Below the pieces are notes generated by a model, which was not told the origin of the DNA, searched no databases, and saw only the letters and a list, made by a program, of their open reading frames with translations. Of a stretch of 64,000 bases of DNA, positions 44,159 through 53,273 are shown piece after piece. The stretch is taken from contig NZ_QKNS01000003.1 of assembly GCF_003231285.1 (NCBI RefSeq), forward strand, positions 186,001 to 250,000. Reading direction: 5' to 3'. The number at the start of each line of letters is the position of its first letter. Positions within the stretch are counted from its first letter, which is position 1. A program made the translations under genes and the position numbers. The stretch is from Hymenobacter sediminis. Its GTDB lineage: Bacteria; Bacteroidota; Bacteroidia; Cytophagales; Hymenobacteraceae.

Positions 44159-45895
44159 TTACTTCAGCTGCATATCGTCGATGATGGCCTGGATTTTCTC
44201 GCCGGCGAGGCGGTTGGCAAGGTCAAAGTCAACCACGGAGGCCAGGGGCTGACGCACGCTGAAGTAGAACTTGATTTTGGGCTCGGTGCCGCTGGGGCGG
44301 GCCGAGATTTTGCTGCCGTCTTCCAGAATGAACTGGAGCACGTTGGAGCTTTCCAGGCCGGTTTCGGTTTCCAGGTTGGTGCGCAGGTCGCGGATGCGGC
44401 CGGTTTTGTAGTCACGCAGCTCCACCACGGGCTGGCCGGCAATGGTGCGGGGCGGGCTCTGGCGCAGCCCGGCCATCATTTCCTGAATTTCTTCGGCTCC
44501 GCGCTGGCCCTTCTTGGTCAGCGAAATCAGGTGCTCCTTGTAGAAGCCATAGGTGGCGTACATGTGCACCATCTCCTCATACAAGGTGTGGCCGTGGTCC
44601 TTGGCAACGGCGGCCATTTCCGCCAGCATAGCGCAGGCCGAAATAGCGTCCTTGTCGCGCACGAAGGAGCCAATCATGTAGCCGTAGCTTTCCTCGCCGC
44701 CCCCGATGTAGTTCTGCTGGCCTTCCAACTCCCGGATGATGCCGGCAATGTATTTGAAGCCGGTCAGCGTCTGGTAGGCCTTCACGTTGTTGGCGCGGGC
44801 AATATCGCCCAGTACTTCACTGGTCACGATGGTGTACACGATGAAGTCCTGCTCAGTCATCTTGCCGGCCTGTTTGCGGGCCGAGAGGAGGTAGTGCGTG
44901 AGCAGCGCGGCGGTTTGGTTGCCGTTCACCAGCACCCACTCGCCCTTGTTGTCCTTCACGGCAATGCCTACGCGGTCCGAGTCGGGGTCGGTAGCCAGCA
45001 CGAGGTCGGCGTCGAGAGCTTTGGCCTGGTCCAGGGCCATCTGCATGGCTACTTTCTCTTCGGGGTTCGGCGACTGTACCGTGGGGAAGTTGCCATCGGG
45101 CGTAGCCTGGGCTTCCACTACGTGCACGTTGGTGAAGCCGAGCTGCGCCAGTGCCTTAGGCACCAGCGTAATGCCCGTGCCGTGCAGGGGCGTGTACACA
45201 ATCTTCAGATCGTGCTGACGCTGGATGGCGGCGGGGTTGATGCTCAGCTCCTTTACCTTGGCGAGGTAGGCGGCGTCGATTTCGGCCCCAATCAGGTGAA
45301 TGCGTGAAGGCTCCGGCTGGAACTTCACCTCACTTACCGACTGAATGGCTTCCACCTCCCGGATGATGTTCTTATCGTGCGGGGCCACTACCTGGGCACC
45401 GTCGTTCCAGTACACCTTAAAGCCATTGTATTCCTTGGGGTTGTGCGAGGCCGTAACCACGCAGCCGCTCTGGCAGCCCAGCTGGCGAATAGCAAACGAC
45501 AACTCAGGGGTAGGGCGCAGGGCTTCGAACAGGTACACCGTAATGCCGTTGGCCGAGAAGATGTCGGCGGCAATGCGGGCAAACTCGGGGCTGTTGTTAC
45601 GCGAGTCGTGGGCAATGGCCACTTTAATTTCCTGTCCGGGAAAGTTCTGGAGCAGGTAATTGCTCAGGCCCTGGGTAGCCATACCCAGGGTGTAGCGGTT
45701 CATGCGGTTGGAGCCGGGCCCCATGATGCCGCGCAGACCGCCGGTACCAAACTCGAGGTTGCGGTAGAAAGCGTCGGAAAGGAAATCCTCCTGATTTTCC
45801 GCCAGCATCTGGCGAATGGCCGACTGAGTTTCGGCGTCGTAGCTACCCGTAAGCCAGGTATTGATTTTCTCGTGAATGTCAGGCGTCAGGGCCAT
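44159..45895 (-). CDS. Phospho-sugar mutase (phosphoglucomutase/phosphomannomutase)
   Basis: A 578-residue alpha-D-phosphohexomutase. The catalytic serine loop is VVTASHNPKEYNGFKVYW, the metal loop ATDPDSDRVGIA, the sugar-binding loop GGGEESYGYMIG, and the C-terminal phosphate loop SARPSGTEPKIKFY. It interconverts sugar 1- and 6-phosphates for glycogen, cell-wall and exopolysaccharide precursors. Length matches the PgcA-like long form. Exact sugar preference cannot be assigned. Confidence 0.94.
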   Translation of the reverse strand: MALTPDIHEKINTWLTGSYDAETQSAIRQMLAENQEDFLSDAFYRNLEFGTGGLRGIMGPGSNRMNRYTLGMATQGLSNYLLQNFPGQEIKVAIAHDSRNNSPEFARIAADIFSANGITVYLFEALRPTPELSFAIRQLGCQSGCVVTASHNPKEYNGFKVYWNDGAQVVAPHDKNIIREVEAIQSVSEVKFQPEPSRIHLIGAEIDAAYLAKVKELSINPAAIQRQHDLKIVYTPLHGTGITLVPKALAQLGFTNVHVVEAQATPDGNFPTVQSPNPEEKVAMQMALDQAKALDADLVLATDPDSDRVGIAVKDNKGEWVLVNGNQTAALLTHYLLSARKQAGKMTEQDFIVYTIVTSEVLGDIARANNVKAYQTLTGFKYIAGIIRELEGQQNYIGGGEESYGYMIGSFVRDKDAISACAMLAEMAAVAKDHGHTLYEEMVHMYATYGFYKEHLISLTKKGQRGAEEIQEMMAGLRQSPPRTIAGQPVVELRDYKTGRIRDLRTNLETETGLESSNVLQFILEDGSKISARPSGTEPKIKFYFSVRQPLASVVDFDLANRLAGEKIQAIIDDMQLK

Positions 45896-46148
45896 ACGCG
45901 GGAAGGTTTGAACGGTAGGATTCGAATAACGGGAGTAAAGAAAACAGGTTTCCCGTGGTGTTTCACATATAGGATTAAACTTCCCAGCTAAAGGCCCCAG
46001 GAACTGCCAGTTGATTCCTGCCTAGAAATAGTTGAACCTGAGCAAGGTGAGACGCGGGTTTGCGGGCAAGCCAGGGGGTAGGAAAACTATCTGGCCACTG
46101 CCATAACCAAGCGGCGCCTACCCCTGCCTAAGGCACCAAGGCCGCGTC

Positions 46149-46178
46149 TTGCCCAGGAAAGCCGAAGGAGTATCTTTG
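46149..46178 (+). promoter_or_regulatory. Promoter of the APC permease gene
   Basis: TTG at 46149-46151 and TATCTTTG at 46171-46178 with exactly 19 nt between match the Bacteroidota consensus. The 5' leader before ATG 46335 would be about 150 nt. The rest of the 439-nt gap (45896-46334) holds no recognisable gene. Confidence 0.65.
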
Positions 46179-46334
46179 CCGCCGCTGTTCCCGCCCGGGA
46201 GCTATTTGTATTGCATGATGCCAGCCAAGCTGATAGGAAACCGCCCGTGTTGTTGTCGCCCCACCGCGACCTGCTGACACCTTGTGCCCGCGGCTACCCG
46301 CCGCCCGTTTCCTTCCGCTTTCCTGCGCTGCAGC

Positions 46335-47645
46335 ATGACTTCCTCTACTCTGGCTACCTCGCCCGCGGGCCTGGTGCGCGGCATCCGCCGCTGGGACTTT
46401 GTCGCCCTCATCATCAACATCACCATCGGGGCCGGCATTCTGGGGCTGCCTTCCAAGCTCTACGCCCTGGTAGGCGCTTATAGCCTGGTCGCCTACGGGG
46501 TGAGTGCGGCTATTGTCACGCTCATCATTCTGTGCTTTGCCGAGGTCAGCAGCCGGTTCAATGGCACGGGCGGGCCCTACCTCTACGCCCGCGAGGCCTT
46601 CGGGCCGCTCGTGGGGTTTGAGGTCGGGTGGCTGTTGTGGATTTCGCGGCTGGCCAGCTTTGCCTCCATTTGCAACCTGCTGGTGAGCTACGCGGCCTAC
46701 TTCTGGCCGGCGGTGGGGGCGGGGCTACCTCGGTTTACCCTGATGGCCGGGCTGATTGTAGGGCTGACAGCTATTAACTGGGTAGGCGTGCGCACGGCCT
46801 CGCTCGTGAACAATCTGTTTACCGTGAGCAAGCTCGTAGTGTTGGGACTGTTTACGGGGGTAGGGCTGTTTTTCGTCGATTGGCAGGCCTTCTCGTTTGC
46901 CGTGCCGCCTACTTACGTCAGCTTTTCCAGTGCCGCGCTGCTGCTCATCTTCACCTTTTCGGGCTTCGATGTAGCTGCTATTCCGGCCGGCGAGATTCAG
47001 CAGCCCCAGCGCACGGTGCCGTTTGCCTTGTTTACGGCCATTGCCACGGTAGCGGGCTTGTTTGGGCTGGTGCAGGTAGTGTGCATTGGTACGCTGCCGG
47101 GCCTGGCCGCCTCGGAGCGGCCCCTGGCCGATGCCAGCCAGCAGTTTCTCGGGCCGGCCGGCGGCGCTTTTATTGCGGTGGCAGCCCTGCTCACGGCCCT
47201 GGGTACCCTCAATGCCCTCATGCTGACTGGTCCGCGCCTCTTGTTTGCGTTGGCCGAGCAGGGCCAAATTCCGGCGGTGTTTGTCCGCCTGCACCCGCGC
47301 TACCACACGCCCTACGTGGCCCTGCTGGTATCGGCTGCCCTGAAGCTGGTGCTGGCCGTGTCGGGCACGTTCATCTACGCCCTGACCCTGAGCACCATCA
47401 TCCGTCTGGCCTACTTCGCCCTGACCTGCGCCGCCCTACCCGTGCTACGCCGCCGGAACCCCGCGCAGCCCGCGCCCTTCCAGGTGTGGGGTGGGGTAGT
47501 GGTGGCCGTGCTTTGCGTGCTGCTTTGCCTCTGGCTACTCTCCAACAGCGCCGCCACTGAAGCCCGCGACGTAGGCATTGCCGCGGTAGTCGGGCTGGGG
47601 TTATACTTTCTGTCCCGGAAAAGCAAAGCGTCGATTGAATCTTAA
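46335..47645 (+). CDS. APC family amino acid permease
   Basis: A 436-residue, 12-helix transporter starting at ATG 46335. The helix-1 motif INITIGAGILGLPS is the APC substrate-binding unwound region, and helix 6 has FTFSGFDVAAIPAGEIQQPQ. It should import or exchange amino acids; the substrate is unknown. The N-terminal stretch before RRWDFVAL is short and polar. It is a single gene with a palindromic repeat about 50 nt downstream. Confidence 0.92.
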   Translation: MTSSTLATSPAGLVRGIRRWDFVALIINITIGAGILGLPSKLYALVGAYSLVAYGVSAAIVTLIILCFAEVSSRFNGTGGPYLYAREAFGPLVGFEVGWLLWISRLASFASICNLLVSYAAYFWPAVGAGLPRFTLMAGLIVGLTAINWVGVRTASLVNNLFTVSKLVVLGLFTGVGLFFVDWQAFSFAVPPTYVSFSSAALLLIFTFSGFDVAAIPAGEIQQPQRTVPFALFTAIATVAGLFGLVQVVCIGTLPGLAASERPLADASQQFLGPAGGAFIAVAALLTALGTLNALMLTGPRLLFALAEQGQIPAVFVRLHPRYHTPYVALLVSAALKLVLAVSGTFIYALTLSTIIRLAYFALTCAALPVLRRRNPAQPAPFQVWGGVVVAVLCVLLCLWLLSNSAATEARDVGIAAVVGLGLYFLSRKSKASIES

Positions 47646-47695
47646 CAGCATAACCTCAGATGGCTAGGGCCATTCTACTAAACAGTATGTGGTGC

Positions 47696-47788
47696 TTGTC
47701 ATCCTGAGCGGAGCGAAGGACCTCTACCGCTGGCTAATTAAAAGAAGTTACCCTCGGTAGAGGTCCTTCGCTCCGCTCAGGATGACAA
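47696..47788. repeat. Perfect 34-bp inverted repeat, family B
   Basis: The arms 47696-47729 and 47755-47788 are exact inverse complements (start TTGTCATCCTGAGCGGAGCG) with a 25-nt AT-rich centre. It lies between the permease and the LLM oxidoreductase. The rest of the 315-nt gap shows no gene. Confidence 0.92.
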
Positions 47789-47960
47789 CAGGGGTGATGG
47801 TGCAGCCAAGTAGTAAAGCTGCTACGGCTGCGCCATATGCTCAGTGTGACGTTCTAACCATCATAATCCGCTTTCTGTCTTCACAGCTCGATATGTAAAC
47901 GACTTCAGCAGAAGCCAACTTATCGATACCCCTCTTAAACATCAGTCCTACCCACATAGA

Positions 47961-49130
47961 ATGCCTCTTTCCCTACCCATCACCACGGTACCCATCCGGA
48001 CCCCGGAGCGAGTGGCTGAAATATCCTGGTTTGATGACCTCTGCGGCGGCGACACCCAGTACCTGAGTGTACTCGATGGCACTTACCGCAGCTCCTGGGC
48101 CCACTGCCGCGACATCGTGCTGAAATCGGAGCAGCTGGGCTACTCCAATATTCTGTTGCCTACCTCCTACACCGTAGGGCAGGATGTTATGACGTTTGCC
48201 GCGGGCATTGCCCCCCAAACCTCACGCATCAACCTGCTTACGGCCATCCGGACCGGCGAAATTCACCCGCCCATGCTGGCCCGGGCCCTGGCCTCCCTCG
48301 ACCACATGCTGGAGGGCCGTCTGACCATCAACATCATCAACTCCGACCTGCCGGGCCTGCGCGAGGACCCGGCCCTACGCTACCAGCGCTGCGCCGAAAC
48401 CATCGAAATTCTGCGGCAAGCCTGGACCCAGGAGCGCATTGTGCACAAGGGCGAGCTATACCAGTTCGATATGCCCTCTGACCCGGCCAAGCCCTACCAG
48501 CAAAACGGCGGCCCGCTGCTCTACTTCGGCGGCACCTCGGAGGGCGCCCGGGAGGTATGTGCCCAGTACTGCGACATGTTTCTGATGTGGCCCGAAACCG
48601 AGGAAATGCTCTACGAAACCATGCAGGACCTGAGCGCCCGCGCCGCCCGCCACGGCCGCCAGATTGATTTTGGTCTGCGCATCCACGTCATCGTGCGCGA
48701 AACCGAGGATGAGGCCCGGGCTTACGCCAAAAAGCTCATGTCAAAGTTTGACCCAGTGAAGGGTGCTGAAATCAAGAGCCGCGCCCAGGACTCGTGGTCG
48801 TTGGGGGTGCACCGCCAGAACCAGCTGCGCGAGCACGCCGATATGGAAGGCTTCGTGGAGCCCCTGCTCTGGACCGATATCGGCAAGGCCCGCTCCGGGG
48901 CCGGTGGCGCCCTGGTCGGCAACCCCGACCAGATTGTAGAAAAGCTGCAGCGCTACATGGATATGGGCTTCCGGGCCTTCATCTTCTCCGGCTACCCCCT
49001 GCTGGATGAAGCCGACTACTTTGCCCGCTACGTGCTGCCGCGCCTGCCCAATATCAGCATGCCCGATTACCAGGGGCGCCGCCCCGCCACAACTCCCGTT
49101 ACGCCCCTAACCACTGCGCCGCTGAAGTAG
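47961..49130 (+). CDS. LLM class flavin-dependent oxidoreductase, SsuD-like
   Basis: A 389-residue luciferase-like monooxygenase. [20 protein letters not shown] and [22 protein letters not shown] match alkanesulfonate monooxygenase Ssu[12 protein letters not shown] and [12 protein letters not shown] are also typical. It would use FMNH2 and O2 to release sulfite or act on related organosulfur compounds. No ssuE, ssuABC or flavin reductase gene is adjacent, so the physiological substrate is open. The C-terminal ~20 residues are a Thr/Pro tail. Confidence 0.88.
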   Translation: MPLSLPITTVPIRTPERVAEISWFDDLCGGDTQYLSVLDGTYRSSWAHCRDIVLKSEQLGYSNILLPTSYTVGQDVMTFAAGIAPQTSRINLLTAIRTGEIHPPMLARALASLDHMLEGRLTINIINSDLPGLREDPALRYQRCAETIEILRQAWTQERIVHKGELYQFDMPSDPAKPYQQNGGPLLYFGGTSEGAREVCAQYCDMFLMWPETEEMLYETMQDLSARAARHGRQIDFGLRIHVIVRETEDEARAYAKKLMSKFDPVKGAEIKSRAQDSWSLGVHRQNQLREHADMEGFVEPLLWTDIGKARSGAGGALVGNPDQIVEKLQRYMDMGFRAFIFSGYPLLDEADYFARYVLPRLPNISMPDYQGRRPATTPVTPLTTAPLK

Positions 49131-49174
49131 GGTAGGGCAAAAAAGAAGAGATGAACTAGAATGTATCAAGACCG

Positions 49175-49327
49175 TCATGTCGAGCTGGTCGAGACATCTC
49201 GCGTGCTGATGTTGTAATCGTAACCCTACGTCAGCATGCGAGATGTCTCGACAAGCTTGGAATGACTTGTACCACCACAATGGCCCCACGCGAGATGTCT
49301 CGACAAGCTCGACATGACGGTCTGGGT
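49175..49327. repeat. Palindromic repeat family A, copy 3 plus a half copy
   Basis: The full element (49175-49267) pairs GTCATGTCGAGCTGGTCGAG-ACATCTCGCGTGCTGATGT with its inverse around a short centre. A second right half follows at about 49288-49327 (GCGAGATGTCTCGACAAGCT). It lies between the LLM gene and the HPPD terminator. Confidence 0.88.
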
Positions 49328-49329
49328 AA

Positions 49330-49375
49330 AAACAGAAAGCCCCGACGCTGCTACCAGCGTCGGGGCTTTCTGTTT
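49330..49375. terminator. Terminator of the HPPD gene
   Basis: A perfect 21-bp stem (AAACAGAAAGCCCCGACGCT... with its inverse) and a 4-nt loop. A/T tracts on both sides allow bidirectional use. Confidence 0.93.
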
Positions 49376-49392
49376 TTGGCTACACCAACCGT

Positions 49393-50526
49393 TTACAGGT
49401 TGCCGCGCAGGGCCTGCTCCCGCTCAATGGCTTCGAACAGAGCCTTAAAGTTGCCTTTGCCGAAGCTCTTGGCGCCTTTGCGCTGGATGATTTCATAGAA
49501 TACGGTGGGGCGGTCTTCCACGGGCTTAGTGAAGATCTGCAACAGGTAGCCCTCCTCGTCGCGGTCCACGAGCAGGTTCAACTCCTTAATGCTTTCCAGG
49601 TCCTCGTCGATGTGGCCTACGCGGTCCAGTAGGTCTTCGTAGTAGGTGTTGGGCACCGTGAGGAACTCCACGCCGCGGCGGCGCAGTTCGGTTACGGTCG
49701 TGCGGATGTCGTGGGTGATGAGGGCCATGTGCTGCACGCCGGGCGAGTGGTAGAAGTCGAGGTACTCCTCGATCTGCGACTTTTTCTTGCCCTCGGCCGG
49801 CTCGTTGATGGGGAACTTCACGAAGCCGTTGCCGTTCGACACCACCTTGCTCATCAGGGCCGAGTACTCCGTGCTGATGTCGTCGTCATCGAAGGTAATC
49901 AGCAGCTTAAAGCCCATCACGTCCTCGTAAAACTTCACCCACTGGTTCATTTCGCCCCAGCCCACGTTGCCCACGCAGTGGTCCACGTACTCCAGGCCCA
50001 CGGGTGCGCCCTGCGGAATGTTGCTGGTTTTGGCCACGAAGCCAGGTAGGAAAGGGCCATTGTACTGGCTGCGCTCCACAAAGGTGTGGATGGTTTCGCC
50101 GTAGGTATAAATACCAGCCATGGTCACCGAGCCGTTTTCGTCCTCGATGGTGTAGGGCTTGAAGGCGGGCTTGGCACCGCGCTTGGTGGTTTCTTCGAAG
50201 GACTTGCGCGCGTCGTCTACCCACAGAGCCATTACCTTCACGCCGTCGCCATGCTGGGCTACGTGGCGCGTGATGTCGGAATCAGGCAGCAGGGAAGTGG
50301 TCAGCACGAAGCGGATTTTGTTTTGCTGCAGCACGTAGGAAGCCCGGTCGCGCACCCCGGTTTCGGGGCCGGCGTAGGCCACCAGCTCAAAGCCAAATGC
50401 GGCCTGGTAGTAGTAGGCCGACTGCTTGGCGTTGCCCACGTAAAATTCGATGTAGTCGGTGCCGTTGAGAGGCAGGAAGTCCTGGGCGGGTTGGGCTTGT
50501 ACGGCCGGTGAGGTCATGGTTTCCAT
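49393..50526 (-). CDS. hppD: 4-Hydroxyphenylpyruvate dioxygenase
   Basis: A 377-residue Fe(II) dioxygenase that converts 4-hydroxyphenylpyruvate to homogentisate in tyrosine breakdown. The iron ligands are His 183 (VDHCVGN), His 266 (GVQHMAL) and Glu 345 (FYEIIQRKG). The family C-terminal signature GFGKGNFK-like (KSFGKGNFKALFEAIE) is present. It starts at 50526 or three codons later. No homogentisate dioxygenase or fumarylacetoacetase gene is adjacent. Single gene with a strong terminator. Confidence 0.97.
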   Translation of the reverse strand: METMTSPAVQAQPAQDFLPLNGTDYIEFYVGNAKQSAYYYQAAFGFELVAYAGPETGVRDRASYVLQQNKIRFVLTTSLLPDSDITRHVAQHGDGVKVMALWVDDARKSFEETTKRGAKPAFKPYTIEDENGSVTMAGIYTYGETIHTFVERSQYNGPFLPGFVAKTSNIPQGAPVGLEYVDHCVGNVGWGEMNQWVKFYEDVMGFKLLITFDDDDISTEYSALMSKVVSNGNGFVKFPINEPAEGKKKSQIEEYLDFYHSPGVQHMALITHDIRTTVTELRRRGVEFLTVPNTYYEDLLDRVGHIDEDLESIKELNLLVDRDEEGYLLQIFTKPVEDRPTVFYEIIQRKGAKSFGKGNFKALFEAIEREQALRGNL

Positions 50527-50813
50527 GGGCGGAGGGGGTAGGGTGGGGTAAGTGGATTGCCTGGGTAAAAATACAGGTTTAGGCTAAATCATGGCCGGGC
50601 CCTTGCTGGGTTTGTTTGCAGCTCCCTACCCCCAGCATAACGGCCAAAGGCCAAAACTCAGGGTGCACCTACTGGCTTGGAAACAGCAGATCAGCTGGGC
50701 GGCTTAGACACAGATGGATCATTCTTCGTAGAATTGAGCCAAAAGGCGGAGAAGGCATACGAAACTGCTAAATCCTCTTCACCTTTGTGGCCATAACCCA
50801 TTGCTTTACGCTT

Positions 50814-51200
50814 ATGAATTCGGAAGAGCTAAACCGCGCCCTCGTGGCCCTCATCGAGAAGAAAGCCGAGTTGCAGACCCTCACCTATGATGATGCCCGC
50901 TACGATGACGTAGAGGAAGAGCTGCACGACCTGGAGGACGATTTCAACGAAGAATATGGCTCCTTCCTGGAGGCGGCCCTGGAGAAAGTGCACGATGCCT
51001 TAGGTTCCGATACCGATGTGCTACTCCCTACCGCCTACCTTCCCGTGAATACCAGCGGTAAACCTTCCCCCAAGGAAGGCGTCTGGATTGACTCCGAGAA
51101 ATATTCCGGCAAAGAAGCCCGCCTGACGCTGGTGCCCAACCCTACGCGCCTAGTACTCACGGTAGGCAAAGCCGTGCAAGAAGAGGTTTGGAAAGCCTAA
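50814..51200 (+). CDS. Conserved hypothetical acidic protein
   Basis: A 128-residue cytosolic protein starting at ATG 50814 (MNSEELNRALVALIEKK); a GTG nine codons upstream is less likely. The N-terminal half is a charged helix pair with many acidic residues (YDDVEEELHDLEDDFNEEY). The C-terminal half is beta-like with VWIDSEKY and LVLTVGK. I know of no function. It is followed by a strong terminator, so it is transcribed alone. Confidence 0.7.
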   Translation: MNSEELNRALVALIEKKAELQTLTYDDARYDDVEEELHDLEDDFNEEYGSFLEAALEKVHDALGSDTDVLLPTAYLPVNTSGKPSPKEGVWIDSEKYSGKEARLTLVPNPTRLVLTVGKAVQEEVWKA

Positions 51201-51220
51201 ACGGCACCACTCGTATCTGT

Positions 51221-51270
51221 AAACAGGCCGTTTGGTATCACCTGTGCGTGATGCCAAACGGCCTGTTTTT
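51221..51270 (+). terminator. Terminator of 50814-51200
   Basis: AAACAGGCCGTTTGG and CCAAACGGCCTGTTT form a perfect 15-bp stem, extended by ATCAC/GTGAT, followed by TTTTTCTTT. Confidence 0.93.
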
Positions 51271-51287
51271 CTTTCCTGAATAAGACC

Positions 51288-51637
51288 ATGCTCTACCGCA
51301 TTGCCGAACCCACCGATTGGGAGCAGGCCCAGCAAACCGGCTTTTTTGCTAGCCCCGACCTGGCCGCAGAAGGTTTCATCCACAGCTCTGACAACACCAG
51401 GTTCTGGAAACAGCCCGGCGCTACTACCCCGGCCGACCACATCTGTGGTTGTTGGAGTGGGATGAAGACGCTCTGGCAGCGGCTGGGGTGCGCGTAGAGC
51501 GGGAGTGGGTAGAGAGCCGGCAACAGCATTTCGCGCACGTGTTTGGCCCGGTGCCGATGCACGCCATTCGGCAAGCGTGGCCGTTCGGCGCCGACGCGGC
51601 AGGAGAATTTCACTTGCCACCCAGCCTGCTGGGCTGA
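51288..51637 (+). pseudogene. DUF952 gene with one frameshift
   Basis: The first part starts at ATG 51288 (MLYRIAEPTDWEQAQQTGFF, then SPDLAAEGFIHSS). After codon ~36 the frame changes: from 51398 the frame two positions on reads QVLETARRYYPG, then LWLLEWDEDALAAAGV, and continues to the stop at 51637. Joined, the halves align end to end with the intact DUF952 paralogue at 52805-53161 (QVLTTANLYFPNE...). A one-base loss near 51390-51398 explains it. It is a recent pseudogene or a sequencing error. Confidence 0.88.
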
Positions 51638-51741
51638 GAGTTGGAATTATTGTTGCTTAGGGTACTACTATATAGTTGCGGCCTAATGGTAAACAGATTG
51701 GCCGGTTCGCTACTGCTTCATCCATCTGCTTATCGGCTTCA

Positions 51742-52512
51742 ATGGTCGCTCTATCCACAATTATCCGCTTGGTGCTACCCGCTTTGGTAGCCACAAGCCT
51801 AACGGCCTGCACGGCTACCTCCTTCCTGAGCCTGACACCTACCCGGCCCGATGGACCCTGGGTAAACGGCCACCCCACCAGCCTGAGCCAGCACCCCGAC
51901 AGTGTGCAGGTGCGGGTGGGCTTTATTCGCTACGAGCCAACGGCATTGGTTTTCGAAACGGAAATCGGCAATTACTCCGACCGACCCATTCAGGTGGCTC
52001 CCGAAAACTTTTACTACCTCATGCTGCCCACTGACTCAATAGCGGAGAAGCAGTTGGCCAAGGGTATCTTCGAGAGCCGGGTGCCTGCTCTGGATCCGGA
52101 AGTGCAGTTGCAACAACTGGCCGCCAAGCTGGATAAGCAAGCTGCTAAAGCAACCAACGTAAGCTGGTTTGAGATTCTGACCAGCGCCGCCCACATTGCC
52201 GAAGACGTAGCCAGCATCAAAAAGAAAGAAACTGCTGAGCAGGTTGCTGAGCGCGACTACCGGCACCAGAGCGATGATGCCTTCTTCGAGGAGCAACGCG
52301 AACAACACGCCCAGCAAGCCGATCAGCTGTATGACCAGCAAGTAAGTATGGAGGCCACAGTGCTGCGCAACACCACCCTGGAGCCCGGCCAGCGGGTGGT
52401 AGGGCAGGTGCATTTTCCGCGCCGGGACTACGCCAAGCGGCTGCGGCTAGTCGTGTTCTTCGATGAGCGCCCGGTGCAGTTTGACTTCATCCAGGCTACG
52501 GCCAAGCGCTAG
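51742..52512 (+). CDS. Hypothetical lipoprotein with coiled-coil segment
   Basis: A 256-residue protein starting at ATG 51742 (MVALSTIIRLV), with a signal and lipobox LTAC near Cys 20. The first half is beta-like (VGFIRYEPTALVFETEIGNY). A charged helical region near residues 150-205 (AEQVAERDYRHQSDDAFFEE) follows. The C-terminus returns to beta (RLRLVVFFDERPVQFDF). No known family recognised. It sits between the two DUF952 genes in the same direction. Confidence 0.72.
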   Translation: MVALSTIIRLVLPALVATSLTACTATSFLSLTPTRPDGPWVNGHPTSLSQHPDSVQVRVGFIRYEPTALVFETEIGNYSDRPIQVAPENFYYLMLPTDSIAEKQLAKGIFESRVPALDPEVQLQQLAAKLDKQAAKATNVSWFEILTSAAHIAEDVASIKKKETAEQVAERDYRHQSDDAFFEEQREQHAQQADQLYDQQVSMEATVLRNTTLEPGQRVVGQVHFPRRDYAKRLRLVVFFDERPVQFDFIQATAKR

Positions 52513-52804
52513 TTGCCTAGCGGCGCTCAAAAATTCCTGTTCGGGTTCGTTAAAACCCTTCCGCATAGCCGATGGGCACCAGCACTTCGCCAAGCAAGTA
52601 GGAAGCAGTTTCCTCTGGCTAAAGCGTAACTCGGGTTTGATACAGGGTAATTTGTTAGTGGGGCGAGGTAAGCCAGAACCAGGCTTAGCGCAGTACCCAG
52701 CAACTAGCAACGGCCTACCCAATAGGCTAACAAAAACTGGACAGTAATGGTTAGCGTACTAACTATGGGCGTATTATTGCTAGTCCTATTGCTGTCTTAT
52801 CAAC
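52513..52804. other. Intergenic region without clear gene
   Basis: This 292-nt gap holds no promoter consensus or hairpin I would defend. On the minus strand about 52550-52612 reads as a possible protein C-terminus (LGEVLVPIGYAEGF then stop), with an in-frame stop just upstream, so at most a remnant. Confidence 0.3.
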
Positions 52805-53161
52805 GTGCAATTTTATTACCGCATCACCGAAGTCAAGACTTGGCTTACCGCGCAGCACACCGGGTTTTTTGCCAGCCCTGATTTAGTAATCACTGGGTTT
52901 ATCCACGCTTCGCCCCGCCATCAAGTGCTGACGACAGCTAATCTGTATTTTCCTAACGAATCAGAGCTTCTAGCCCTGGAAATTGATCCGGTGCTCCTGG
53001 GCGAGGCAGGAGTAGAGTTAGAGTTGGTTTGGCGAGGAGAGCGGCAGGAAACCTTCGCGCACATCTTCGGGGCTATTCCGATAAGCGCCATAAGGCGGGT
53101 GCTTGAGCTGCATCGTAATGCTGCCGGTGAGTTTAGTATTCAGACGGAGCCTTTCGGGTAG
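52805..53161 (+). CDS. DUF952 domain protein
   Basis: A 118-residue protein with a GTG start at 52805. The DUF952 core is complete: YYRITEVKTWLTAQHTGFF, FIHASPRHQVLTTANLYFP, LALEIDPVLLG, and FAHIFGAIPISAIRRV. Members are small proteins related to ADP-ribosyltransferase-like folds; their function is not established. It is the intact paralogue of the frameshifted copy at 51288-51637. A strong terminator follows. Confidence 0.88.
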   Translation: MQFYYRITEVKTWLTAQHTGFFASPDLVITGFIHASPRHQVLTTANLYFPNESELLALEIDPVLLGEAGVELELVWRGERQETFAHIFGAIPISAIRRVLELHRNAAGEFSIQTEPFG

Positions 53162-53213
53162 CCACCAGCAGTATGGCTTCAAAGTCGTCAGTGCCGGGCA
53201 TCAGGCTATATAT

Positions 53214-53259
53214 CACAAAACAGCCCCGCCCTACCGGAGTAGAACGGGGCTGTTTTGTG
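53214..53259. terminator. Bidirectional terminator
   Basis: CACAAAACAGCCCCG and CGGGGCTGTTTTGTG form a perfect 15-bp stem between the convergent DUF952 and DUF2911 genes. Confidence 0.88.
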
Positions 53260-53273
53260 CGTAGAAGAAGGGC

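Noticed and set aside
44531..45991. Two long open frames antisense to the phosphosugar mutase
   Set aside because: The mutase on the minus strand has every catalytic motif; the antisense frames resemble no protein.
46021..46075. Small hairpin GGTTTGC/GCAAGCC upstream of the permease promoter
   Set aside because: Only seven base pairs with a wobble; expected by chance in GC-rich DNA.
52540..52620. Minus-strand fragment reading LGEVLVPIGYAEGF then stop
   Set aside because: It could be the tail of a decayed gene, but an in-frame stop lies just upstream and nothing else of the gene is visible.
52741..52880. Short hydrophobic plus-strand frame overlapping the DUF952 start
   Set aside because: It overlaps the clearly conserved DUF952 gene in another frame and has no independent support.
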